From contig NC_088783.1 of NCBI RefSeq assembly GCF_958450345.1, forward strand, positions 19,657,701 to 19,721,700: a stretch of 64,000 nt of DNA. The letters run 5' to 3'. Below, piece by piece: positions 10,228-21,791 of this stretch. The notes beneath the pieces were generated by a model. The model saw only the letters and a program-made list of their open reading frames with translations. It had not been told where the DNA came from and did no database searches. The stretch's first letter is position 1. Every line of letters starts with the position of its first letter. This DNA is from Calliphora vicina. Lineage: Eukaryota > Arthropoda > Insecta > Diptera > Calliphoridae. Made by a program: the position numbers and the translations under genes.

Positions 10228-13200
10228 TTGGGTGTATGACTTAAAAATACGGGATTTTCAATACTGTAAATAACCAAGTTTTTGTTGCTTCGAAAATATC
10301 GAATTTTGTACCAACAAAACGTCATATGCGGGAAGTTTTGCTTTACTTCGACAATTTAAAAAAAAGTGCCGCTGAAGCACACCGATAGCTCACCAAAGCT
10401 TATGGGGAATGTGTTCCATCGTTTTCAGCGTGTGAGAGATGATGTGTGAGGTTTAGAAGTGGTGATTTTGACACGGAAGACAAAGATCGCCCAGTTTGAA
10501 GACCAAGAATTGGAGGCATTATTCTATGAATATTGTTGTAATAATCAACAAGAGCTTGCAAAATCATTGAAAGCTACTACTCAATCAGCGATTTCGAAAC
10601 GTTTGCAAGCATTAGGATTGATCGAAATTGGGTAACATTCGAACTGAAGCCGAGAGACCTTGAAAGATGACTTTGTAAGGACGTAATGATGTTTGAACGC
10701 TATAAAAGATAATAATTTCTGCACAAAATAATTACTTGCGATAACCTGAAGCGTAAGAGAGCATACGTGAAGCCCGAATAATCAGCCGAATCAACACCAA
10801 AGCCAAATATCCATGCATTTGGTGGGACCAAAATGGTCCTATCTATTATGAGCTGAAATCTGGCTAGACCATCACATGCAACATTTGAAAAATGCTCAGA
10901 ATATGCGCCCAGACATGAAGCTTAGGGTGGCCCTTAATAAACGAAAGTTGGATTTTGGCCAATCTCACCCCCCAGTTTGGTGAACAATAGTAAAAAAATC
11001 ATCCTGAAAAAATTTTAGGTAAATCGGTTGGGGTTAAGACGCACACTGGTTCAAGGGCGGCATTAATTAATTTTTTTCATGTCTTCTGATCTTCCTGATT
11101 TTTTCACAGTTTGTAATAAACAATCTAATTATTATGTACCAAAAATATTAGGCTTATATCTTTATTACTTTTTTGTCCACATACATTCAAAGGTGACCTA
11201 AGTGAATGCGTTAGAAATGACCGTATTATATATGCTACCTTTTATCGCTTCATGCTGTTAAAATATTCTTGTAATGAAACTATAATGATTTTTTTTTAAA
11301 GAATTGGATGTTATAAATGATATATATGCAAATAAAAAAATTTTTGAAAATTAAAAAAAAAAAAATTGACTACTATAAATTGTCCAAAAATATTTATTTT
11401 CTCCAAATTCTATGGATTGTACCTATTGATCTCCAACGACCTCTAGCCCGAGACTTATATCGAATTAAAGCCTGAAGTCTCAGCTAACGATTTATTAAAA
11501 ATTTAGCTGCCCGTTTTTGCCCCTAAGCAATTCCGGTACAAAAAACAAAAAAAGGTAGGAAAAATTTGCTTCACAAGCATGTTATTGCGCATGCAATAAC
11601 AGCTTTTTTTTTAAAAAATAATTCGGTATCTCGGGAATTATTGGAGATATTAATTTCACATGGTTGGAGCTGAGGTGTTTTCGAGTCGATTCGTAGTTGT
11701 TCAGCTTCCTACGGGTAATGGGGGCCAGTACGTGGCCCCTCAAATTTGGTCACCTCGGGTTTCAAATTTTTTTAAAAAATCGCCAAAAATCCATTTATGA
11801 TCCGAATAAGCTGAAATTTAAAATATAAATAGTACTTGAGAAGATCTACTAAAAATACGCTTAGACTTGTAGGTTATCTATATTAGTTGAAGAGATATTT
11901 AGGTTTATTGATTTATTTTTTTAATTTTGCTCGATCTTGTTTTGGTTTTTTAGATATGGCGGGCCAACGGAGGGTCGAAATTTTTTTTAACAGCGTCAGC
12001 CATATTGGCGATAAAATTCTAAATAAAATAGAAACAAATTGGAGACAGTTATGTCATCCCTATAAAAAGTTACATGCATCCAAAGTTAGAAAATGTAAAA
12101 ACTAAAAAAAAAATTATAATATGGTGATTTTCCATGAAGAAAAATATAAAATTTGAATTAATGTAAAATTTAAACGGTTAAAGATATCATAACAAAATTT
12201 GGAACTGATATAGACTCAAATGTCCTTAAATCAATGGCATTATAATTTTTGACATTTTTTTATTTTCAAATACCGAAATTCCTGAAACGTGGAAAATGTG
12301 TTCCAAAAAAGTCAGTTTTTTTTAGAAAACTGCCTACTGTGACGTTATTTACCATGTGATAGTAAAAAAAACTTTGCAAGTATTTAAGAAACATATAGGG
12401 CTATACAAATAGGGGGCTATTTCGAGGATCGATGCTTTGCCTTTTTAAATTTTTTTACTCAAACCAAATTTTTTTTTTTTTTAAATTGGCCAAGTTTGGA
12501 TAGTTCTAGGGAGTGTTATGTCCGCTTAAGTGAGCCAAATTTTAGTTTACACGCTTTTCTACTAAGTTATCTTTCCGAATCATATAAAAATTGTATATAG
12601 TTCCGAAGAAAATTTTTTTCTACAAAAGAAAAAATATAGGCACTTTTTTGGTAAAAAAACGTAAAAAATACGGAATTTTTACATGTTCCAAATTTGGATG
12701 AGTGTAAGTTTTTATAGGGACGACATGACTCTTAGCAAGTTGTTTGTATTTTATTTAAAATTTTATCGCCAATATAGCTGATTTTGTAAAAAAAAATTTA
12801 GAACCTCCGTTGGCCCGCCATATCTAAAAAACCAAAAAAAGATCGAGCAAAATAAAATAAATAAATCAATCAACCTAAATATCTCTTCAACTAGTAGAGA
12901 TAACCTACATATGTAAGCGTATTTTTAGTAGATCTTCTCAAGGACTATTTATATTTTAAATTTCAGCTCATTCGGATCATAAATGGATTTTTGGCGATTT
13001 TTTAAAAATTTAAGACCCGAGGTGACCAAATTTGAGGGGCCACGTACTGGCCCTCATAACCCCTAGGAAGCTGAACAACTGCAAATCAACTCGAAAACAC
13101 CTCAGCTCCAATCATGTGAAATTTCGTAATAATATCTCTAATAGTTCCCGAGATACCGAATTATTGCCAAAAAACTACGTTTCTGAACCACTATGAGACG

Positions 13201-14637
13201 TGCCGCAAACCCTTTGAAATTTTGAGATGCATCTACAAGAGGAAAAAATTAATTTTTTTCAGTTTTTGTAAAAATTTTGCCATTAAAAAATTACTTTTAC
13301 AATTTAATTTAAAAGATTAGAAATGTGTACGCAATTGTCGTTCTATGAAAAATTCCAAATATTGAAAAATTTTACCTTTGACCTTCACGATTTAAGGCTT
13401 AACGTTTTCCGATTTTAGTAAAAGTTTCAGACTATATTTAGAATTATCTGGACTATAATATCCTGAATAAGTTTTGCTTAAAATTCGTAAAAGGAAATAG
13501 AGCTCATTCGCCAGAAAATTTCAAAATTTAAGGAAATAGAGCTCATTCGCCAAAAAATTGCCAAATAATTGGTTTTTCTCGAAAATTTCAAAATTTAAAT
13601 CGCAGGTACGGAAAAACCATAAGAGATATTTTCAAAATTTTTTCACATTTTTATTCCCTATTATATTCTTAATAAATCCAAATTAGATGATCAAAAAAAT
13701 TTTGAAATTTGTTTAACAAAATTTTTAAAAATTTGAAAATGGAGATTTGAAACAGCCGTTAAAAAAATTTTATTTTTTTGGTCATACCTACGAAGACAAA
13801 AACTCATATACAAGTAAATATGGACATATTTTAAGTTAAAATGAGCTTTTTTTAATATTTATCAAAATATGTTAATTTTGTTCCTAACTTTCTTGTTCTA
13901 GTTGCCTGAGACACGTTAATGGCCTGGCGAATTTTTAATAACTTTTAAATTTTTTGACCAATTTCTGTTTTTTTTAAGTCTCATTAGGACGACAATTACG
14001 TACACATTTCGATTCTTTTAAATTAAATTGCAAAAGTAATTTTTTAATGGCAAAATTTTTACAAAAACTGAAAAAATGCATTTTTTCCCCTTGTAAATGC
14101 ATCTCAAAACTTCAGAGGGCTTGCGGCACGTCTTATCCACAACCTATTTACCTAAAATGTTGATGATTTTTTTACTAATGTTCACCAAACTGGAGGGTGA
14201 GAATGGCCAAAATCCAACTTTCGTTTATTAAGGGCCACCGTAATGAAGCCGTAACATTCCATCATGACAACGCTCGTCCACAATATGCAATATCTCTTAA
14301 AAACTATTTAGAATGAAGTGGTTGGGAAGTTTTACCTCACCCGCCTAACAGTCCAGACCTTGCTCCGTCGGACCATTACTTGTTTCGATCGATACAGAAC
14401 ACTCTCTCTGGGATACGCTTCTCTTTGGAACAGAGTATCTGATATTGGCTTGATTCGTTCTTGTCCTCAAAAGATGAGCAATTCTATCAACTCAGCATCC
14501 ATATGTTGCCAGAATGATGGGAAAAGCTCATAGCTAATGGTGGTCAATACTTTGAATAAATTTATATTGTACAAATGTTTCAAAATAAAAGATAAAATTT
14601 TTAAAAAAAATCACGAATTTTTAAGTCATACACCCAA
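10228..14637 (+). mobile_element. DD34D mariner copy B1, split by a foldback element
   Basis: The left TIR 'TTGGGTGTATGACTTAAAAA' (10228-10247) and its inverted partner at about 14607-14637 bound the copy; TA follows the right end. The transposase relic reads plus-strand at 10320-10921 and again at 14244-14533. The N-terminal part matches the family pattern '…AAEAHR…TKAYGECVPS…CER' and '…RSGDFDTEDK'. The C-terminal part keeps 'PDLAPSDHYLF' with the third catalytic Asp. Stops and frameshifts are frequent (a stop replaces a codon in 'AHR*LTK' near 10388), so it is dead. Confidence 0.85.
10922..14243. mobile_element. 3.3-kb foldback-type element
   Basis: It is inserted inside mariner copy B1 with TGAAGC duplicated at 10916-10921 and 14244-14249. 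The ends 'TTA(G/C)GGTGGCCC' plus 'TTAATAAACGAAAGTTGG' are inverted over about 120 bp (10922-11045 against 14115-14243). A second long inverted pair lies further in (about 11615-12110 against 12690-13175), leaving a ~580-bp loop. The right arm holds another nested inversion (13180-13345 against 13970-14140). A 72-codon frame at 11887-12105 falls in an arm and is not credible as a protein. A partial relative is at 52634-53505. The class is uncertain: foldback-like DNA transposon. Confidence 0.85.
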
Positions 14638-16146
14638 TAGTTACATATAAATTAAAGTTCTTGCTGGGCAGTTGTGTCCCTATGCCCAACAGGAACAAAA
14701 ATATATATATAAAGTATAACTATTCCAAAGAACTACACTTTATTTAAATATTTATTCTAAAAATTCCTGTTAAACAATTGCAAAAAGATGGTTATAATTG
14801 CAAAACCAAAACTCGGCTGGATGTCTCACTAACTACAAAATTGTTACTTAAACAAATTTCTTCAAAATTAAAAATAAATATATGCCAAAGGATTCTAGGA
14901 TTCCTTAAAAAAATGTAAAACATTTTAAGTATTTTACTAGTTGACTCCCTATTGTGTAAATGTTGTACATTGTCTGACAATTGAAAAACCAATAAAACAA
15001 AAACTCTATGGTAATTAAATTGTGCATTATCACCAGAGTTACAAAATAATTGAGACATTTGCCAGGACATTCCAAAAACAGTTTGTGTAACAGCAAAAAC
15101 AAAATTAAATTTATCACAACACACAACAGTTTTTCTTCCAAAAAAAAATAATATTTTTTAAGAGTTTAAATGCCAGTTAAATGATCTTACATTTGAAGCG
15201 TCCAAAACACAACAGGACATTAATGTCAAGTCTGCTCTCTACTTTCATTTTATGTTTTTCTTCTCTTATTTTTATGGAAATCTAAAGTCTGCATGACATT
15301 TGTTCTTGTTGCTCCTAATAAGTATTGTTGGCCTTTTTGCTGTTGTTTGTGTGTTTTGAACTTGTTGTATTAATTTCTAATAAACGACAACAACTAAATT
15401 TTTGTTGTCGGTTTTTTCTCTTTTAATTTAAAGGTTTTTTTATTCTGTCGAGTTTATATTGAAGATTTGCCTAAGATCACGCATTATTTTTATTTTTTGT
15501 TGAAATTTATTTGTGTTACCCAAATAATATCTTCAGGTGACACATGATGACATGTCTGCCAGATAGGGAATATTATACAAAAAAGGATACACTTTCGAAA
15601 TGAAATGATGGCTCAATTAAAATTCTCAGAATTTGTCGGCTTATTTGTCCACATCCAAAGGTGTCTGCTGTTTTGATTTGTAATAATTTCCATTTTAGAA
15701 GCTACAAATAAATGTCGTTTTACTGCTGTTATCAGTAGACACAGATAGTTTTCGGGCGGTTATTGTGGTTTTAATACTTAAAGGTTTTTTTGTTTTAGGG
15801 TTTAGTGTAACAATTTCAGTTTTTTGATTTTTTTCTTAGGAGCAACACGAGAGTCTGTGCTAATCTGTGAAATTTATGTTTATGGGTTTGTTGAGAACTA
15901 CAACACTTTTGTTGAAAGAAATTTAAACCAAAAATTAAGTGGCTGAATCTGAGATGTAAATCGTTATAATGTGATGTTTTCTCAAAACATGTTGTTTTCA
16001 ACTTTCTCTTGGTCGTTATGGTTTTTAATTACTTTGCAGTTCTGTGAAATTTGGTTTTAACTAAGAAGTGTTTAATTGCCTTGAATTTTATTTCACTTGG
16101 TCCTTATTTGTCTTTTTTAAGAAGTTATTTTTATGAACTTTTATAA
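14638..16146. other. Unique AT-rich stretch
   Basis: No transposon or gene is recognised. Minus-strand frames around 14792-15141 and 15816-16001 are short, low-complexity and unrelated to known families as far as I can see. Confidence 0.5.
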
Positions 16147-16510
16147 AAATCTTCTGCATCGATCGAAACAAACAGTATTCGAACGGGGCACGGTCTGGAC
16201 TATATTATGGGCTTTTTTCGTGCAATGTTCGCTTCAAACGAATCAGTTGCGTTTGGTCCAGATTCCATGTGATGGTCTGGTCAGATTTCAGAAGCTCATA
16301 ATAGATATGACCCTTTCGCTCCCACCAAATACAGAGAATTATCTTAGTGCCATGAGTATTTGGCTTTGGTGTCGATTCACTGGTTTGTCGGGCTTCAGAT
16401 ACGATCTCTTACGCTTATCGTAATGCATCCATTTTTCACAAATAATGATTCGGTGCAAAAATGATTTTCTTTTATAGCGTTCAAGCAGTATTGTTCTAAA
16501 GTTTCATCAT
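16147..16510 (-). mobile_element. DD34D mariner fragment B8
   Basis: Reverse complement of the central transposase region. It reads through the sequences equivalent to '…DEKWIHYD…KRKRSYLKPDKPVNRHQSQ…' and '…IWWERKGHIYYELLKSDQTI'. Both TIRs and the 5' and 3' thirds are missing. It abuts a LINE fragment on its right. Confidence 0.75.
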
Positions 16511-16519
16511 TCTCCCCTC

Positions 16520-17480
16520 ATGCCAAGCAGACTAAACGATCCAAAAACCGGGTGTGAATTCAGTATGAATAATAAGGACTCTGATAATTATTCTCAATAC
16601 TGGTCTACCCAAATTATGGATGCCATATACTTAAATGGCATGGATTTGTCTGATATGCTCATTATGTCTTCATTGAATGTGTTCGTTTTTGAACTTCAGG
16701 AAGGGTTTAGCATTGCTTTCGTTCTTTATGATTCCGAGATGGTTTGGACCTTAAATAGAAAGCTATGTAGGTTCACATGCAGCCTATTCTGGTTATTATA
16801 CAAGTGGTAATAGTAGAACACCTGAGTTCCATCTCTTTCAACGAACAATTTGTGGCAAGTTCGTCAGCAATTTCATTTCTCCGGAAGCCCACAATTGTTA
16901 AGCGTCTCTACATAGGTATCAATGGTCGACATCTCGATATATATTTCTTGAATTCTTCACGTTGTTTTATCGATGGAGTAAATTTCCGCCTGGAAAACAA
17001 GAGCCAAAGTTTATCAGAAAAAATTCCAGAGTCAGTGCCCGTTTCCAACTTTGAGCCGTCAGTGCAGATTGAGAACTCGTCAATGCTTAGTATAGGAACT
17101 ATGTATGCGCCGCCATAGGCCTGCCTACTTTATTTCGAATGGTACCCTGACTCAGAGCCGACTTTGCAGAGATGTGTTTAATGTAGACATACAGAGAGAG
17201 GTATGTCCAGCATAATCTCCAGACCGGTCTGAGAAAAGGAACTCATGAACTGGTTAGTCTCTCTACCTTGTAGAGAACGTAGATATATGTTTTAGTATCC
17301 ACCGCTCCCCACCAGACAAGAGCAACTACATTACGTTTTTACTAAAGCTTAGAGTCCAGGGTTCTGACGATAATTCCAGAATGCTACCATCCCAATGAGT
17401 TGATCGAAATTCCGGGAGTTTGTATAATTTGGTATTTTTCCAGGTTGACCTCCAGACGATTTTCCCCCATTAGTTTTTGA
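16520..17480 (-). pseudogene. Decayed LINE fragment with RNase H region (I/R1/LOA-like)
   Basis: Read on the minus strand, 17480 to 17340 gives a 'KYLGIILDSKL'-like post-palm block ('LGW…SGIIVRTLDSKL'). 17340 to 17160 gives the thumb pattern 'ALVWWGAVDTKTY' and 'AAKSALSQGT'-like residues. 17100 to 16800 gives RNase H signatures: 'FSICTDGSKLETGTDSGIF' (catalytic Asp in TDGS) and 'NEIADELA'. Stops and frameshifts break it. LINEs with a C-terminal RNase H belong mainly to the I, R1, LOA and Jockey groups; finer placement needs alignment. Confidence 0.65.
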
Positions 17481-17925
17481 CAAAATTATAAGAAGATATC
17501 ACAGTATATGCCAGCTTGTTATGATTGCAAAATCGATACTCACTAATATGATTTTAAATACGAAAACCTAACATATAACTACAACGTAGTCTTCCTTGGA
17601 ACTCTCGCCAATTCTCCAACGAATTTTTTTTTCCTGACTCTTAAGAAGTCCATAAATACACTCAATATGCACATCTTTTTAGATATACAATTCAATGACT
17701 CATTATGATATCATGGGAGATAGATAGCCTAAGATTCTAATAAATTTTCTAATATTTTCAATATATGCATTAGATAAATTAAACAGATCCTTTAATAATA
17801 ACGATCCAAGAAAATGTTATCGATATTCTCCTCATTCATACCTATAAGCACATTAGAAATACTATTTCCCATGATCCACAATATTTAAAATAATGATTAT
17901 AAAAAGATATCATAGTGTTGTAAGG
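17481..17925. other. Unique AT-rich stretch
   Basis: Nothing recognised. Confidence 0.4.
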
Positions 17926-17927
17926 TA

Positions 17928-18732
17928 GAGTAAGTTCGGGTAATGTGGTATACCTAGTTTTTATTGGACTATAATTTTTAGAATCTTAATTCGATTGGAA
18001 CAGTTCTCAGCTGGTGTTCTACTACAAGTATTAGGTTTACATCCATGAAAGTAAAAAAGTCTTTTAAGTTCAAGTTTCAGAGAAATTTGGGAAAAACCCA
18101 TAAACAAGCCATTGAAAAAATTTGCGGGTAATATGGTACCATATTCTTTTAATATTGTATACTAAACCACATAAATGATGCATAGAATTTATTTTATAAA
18201 TGAGTTGCGTTTTATTTAAACCATTTTCAATGGATGCGGTTAAAGTTGGAGAGCTTACCAGAAGCTCCTCAATACATTCTTCGCTTCGTAGGAGACATTG
18301 AATGACTGATGCGAAAATAATATCCATCTCATTGTTCTAACAGCTCAGATAGATTTATTCAACTGCCCATTTCATTACTGCACCTTTCTTTGGAATATTA
18401 TTTGTTTGAAATTCTTTAGCTATACCACATTAGCCGACCACGTGGTTTATTGAAATTATTATAAAATTAAACATATACACTAAATATGCTATATTGTTTA
18501 AAACACGTGATTTTAGAAAAAAATTAATTTTTAACAGATCACAAAAAAATTCAAAAAATTTTTTACAACTGACTATTTTCATGACCTGTAAAAATGAAGT
18601 ACACTTACACATTGTTAATTTTCTGAGATCATGAAACCCTTAAGCTTGGTACCTTTACCCCTATGCTCTTAGTTTTAGAGAAAAGTAGCTATACCACATT
18701 ACCCGCCTATACCATTTTCCCCGAACTTACTC
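17928..18732. mobile_element. 805-bp TIR element flanked by TA
   Basis: The ends are GAGTAAGTTCGGG and its reverse complement, with TA at 17926-17927 and 18733-18734. The subterminal motif TAATGTGGTATA / TATACCACATTA recurs near 17941, 18126, 18421 and 18685, suggesting binding-site repeats. Minus-strand frames at 18070-18327 and 18430-18612 have no transposase motif. TA duplication suggests a Tc1/mariner or pogo-type non-autonomous element. Confidence 0.7.
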
Positions 18733-18734
18733 TA

Positions 18735-20617
18735 ATAAGCCCAAAATAACCTTATTTATATTCAGCATTTATCCTTCTCTCAAATCTTTAAGCTCATTAT
18801 GCAAACACAAGTCTCCTTTAATTTAAATATATCATTTGATTTAACTAAAAATAATTGTCTCTTAATTTATACTTCATTGTATTCAACAAGTGCCTAGTAC
18901 TTTAGAATTTATGTTAATAATATAACAATTTACCACAATATGTAAATCCTTTTACAAATTTAACTTTAGAATTTATATACATTTTTCAGAGCATCTTTTG
19001 CTTTTTTTTTCATAAACTCTAAAAATTTTATTTACTTTATATTTATGAGATTTAACAACATGGTTGGGTCGACTCATAAAAGCTAAAGCAGCAGTAGTAG
19101 CACTGGCTGGCCATAATAAAGCCTTCAGGGTATATCAGGCTTTAAAATGGATTTCAAAATACTGGCATTTTATTATGTTACTCCAGTAACATTATTCAGT
19201 CAGCCTGCTAACTCGTACTACAGCTGCTGCTGCTACTAAATATCTCATTTCCAAGTTGTGTTATACTTTTTCATCACAAGTATCATCGGTACAATTTCCC
19301 TCTTGTTGGCTTCTTTTTTCCTCAGTTCTTTTCTGCTTTCTAACTCTGTGAAGCTTAACTGCAATATATACATACTAAATATTGTAGAGAATTCTAGGTA
19401 TCAAGTAGAATTTTTTTTGTGTTTTATATTTTTCTAAATTTTTTTTTAGTTTTTTTTTTCCAGCACAATGCCTGGTTGTCCTCAGTGCTATTGCCATTGT
19501 GGCCTTGCTTATGTGGGATGCTTGATACAAACCCCAGATAGTATGCCAACATCGACAACAAACAAACGACAGTTACTTAGTTAGTCTGACTAAACCAACC
19601 GAGCTAAACCACCCAACCGTGCAATCATAGGATAAACTAAATCCTTCCAAGTGACTCTTCTCTGCCAAACACACACAGACACAGTAAAAGTATCCTCTAT
19701 GCACAATATGCAAGTTTGTGTTTATTTGTGTAACATTTTTTCTCAGGATAAGTATCAACAAAACACTAGCATCACATAAAGTATGAAAGATTTTTTATGC
19801 TGTTTTCATAGAATTCATAGAATAAGTTCATACATACATTCACTACATATCCATATGCATAGGGACACAAGGACTTGTTTGCTAATTTTTTTTCCCCAGT
19901 TTTGTTTTCTGTTCCATCTCCTTTGTTGAACGTAGTGATATGCACGTATGCATATGGCTGCTTTTAAGGACCCCATACATGGTCGGTCAGTTGTTTGGGA
20001 GGATATACTATTTATGTATGTGTGTGCATACAAGTGAGTATAAGGTCAGCATTAGATATGAGAGAGGTACAACAACAAACAATGAACTAAGCCAACAACT
20101 AAAACAAAGTTTCACATACTGCAGCCGTATATGTAGACAAAGATGAGTGGGTGTGGTCATCATCAAAGATATATAACAACGACTTTAATACGGTATGTTC
20201 GTTCCTTGTACAGCTGGTGACAAAAAATTAGGTGCTTTCTTGTTTACACACAAGTGTAGTAATGTTTATTACTATGAGGTAAACGAAAACTGCTCCCTCT
20301 TCTTTGTCAAAAGCTGAATTTCTTATTTTTGTCGAAATTCGAAACTTAAAAAAACTAAGATTCTTTGTATTTCTAATATTGACACAGCCTTTTTTTCAGT
20401 AATAATACCTTCTCACAATTGGTTATGTTAGTTAAAGGTGGAAGTCAGCAACAATTGAACTCAAAGTTCCTGCCATATAAACTCCACCAAGAAAGTTAAA
20501 AAGTCGTAACCATATCACTAGTCTGATAGAATATTATGCGATGGAAATGGCTGAGTAGTTTAAAGTCAATATATGATTCGAAATACAAAAATATCTTTGA
20601 CCTACTAAAAAACAGAC
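18735..20617. other. Unique stretch with simple repeats
   Basis: No gene or transposon identified. CAG/GTA-type trinucleotides occur at 19087-19105 and 19222-19240. Short frames at 19573-19761 and 19815-20146 look like chance. Confidence 0.45.
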
Positions 20618-20759
20618 TACACTGAGGGAAAGACGACGTTGCAAAATCGACAACGGTTTGTTTCATTTTAACACCGACATACAACTCCAAAAATTCCTGG
20701 AAACAATAAACATGCCTTCAGTTTTTGTACATTTAAAAGGTATGTAGAGCTATATATAC

Positions 20760-21005
20760 ATATACTAGCTGTCCCGACAAACGTTGTTCTGCCATATCTC
20801 ACGCAGTTTGAAGACTCCCACTATAACAGTACTACATATATGCAATAATACATTTTTACTTTGTATAGGAGGTGCCATGCTCATTGTACCTATATAGGTC
20901 AATTGTGAATCTAAACTATCCAGAGACCCAACGAAATCGGCCCAGCCGTTAAGGAGGAGTACAGTTACTAACACACGTACAGAAGAATTATATATATAAT
21001 GATAA
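20760..21005. repeat. R5 dispersed repeat ('TAGCTGTCCCGACAAACG')
   Basis: It starts 'ACTAGCTGTCCCGACAAACG', passes 'GAAATCGGCCCAGCCGTTAA' and ends in 'ACAGAAGAATTATATATATA'. The order 'pseudo-CCCGGC start … CAGCCGTT … cloud of TATA' is a widespread insect repeat pattern. Related end-type sequence occurs near 46385-46460 and a start-like piece near 42432. The class is not assigned. Confidence 0.55.
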
Positions 21006-21496
21006 TTAACAGCGATGTAGAATATAATAAGAACTTGTTTTATTTTTTAGAAAGAGGACATAAGGGAAGCGGTGCCACCATTAGGGACGCTATTTAAAAT
21101 TTCACATACAGGAACTCCGACAATTGACCCCAGTGTTTTGCCACATTTAAACATGGAATCTGTTATATGTACATATCGTCCCCTCAATAAAACAATAGTG
21201 TATAAGCATATATATCATAATAAGAATCTACATAACTGATTCTATATGTGGTCAAAATTTGGTGAAATTCTACTTCCACAAAGTGAGTCAAAATATCAAT
21301 TGAAATATTACTTATGTACTAGATGTCTACTAATACAAAAAAATTTAAACTCAATTATTTCGAAATGGCAAATATATTATACACTATTGTTTAATTAAGG
21401 CGACGATATGTATTTTATATTTAAGTATTTATTCTTATTGTATTTAAAAATAAATGCAAAAAATAAAGAAATTATTATTTATTTTAATTACCAAAT

Positions 21497-21660
21497 CGTA
21501 CACGAACGGTATCAAATCGACAACGGATGGTGTCAATTCAGCAACGGAATGGTGTCATTTATTCGTTGTTAAATTGTCACCGTTCGTGTACAACTTGTAC
21601 ACATACGGGGTTGATACACTATTGACACCGAATGGTGTCAAACCGTACACGGATGTGTTC
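21497..21660. repeat. Inverted/tandem 'GGTGTC' motif cluster
   Basis: GTACACGAACGGT at 21497-21509 is exactly inverted as ACCGTTCGTGTAC near 21577-21592. Between and after them, variants of 'AACGGATGGTGTCAA' recur four times. The CG-rich hairpin-forming cluster contrasts with the surrounding AT-rich DNA and may be the subterminal region of the candidate element above. Confidence 0.55.
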
Positions 21661-21791
21661 ATTTTTTCGCTGGGTGTAATAATCTTTCTTGGACCTCTCG
21701 CAAATTCACTAATATATTATCCATTAAATTTCCAATAACTTTATTCAGGTGACCTCTTCTGATTTAATACTATACAAGCTCAATAAATATA

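Larger units (their letters stand above)
20620..21676. mobile_element. Candidate TA-flanked element with CACTGAGGGAAA / CACCCAGCGAAA ends
   Basis: The left edge TA-CACTGAGGGAAA (20618-20631) and the reverse complement of the right edge, TA-CACCCAGCGAAAAAA (21664-21678), are imperfect inverted repeats. They resemble the ends of the TA-flanked MITEs at 33703 and 44906 (CACAGAGAAAAC). Both sides carry 'ATCGACAACGG' motifs (20645 and 21516). The interior contains an R5 repeat at 20760-21005. The boundaries are an inference. Confidence 0.45.

Noticed and set aside
11887..12105. 72-codon frame as a foldback-encoded protein
   Set aside because: It sits in an inverted arm whose mirror copy is non-coding, and it lacks any transposase motif.
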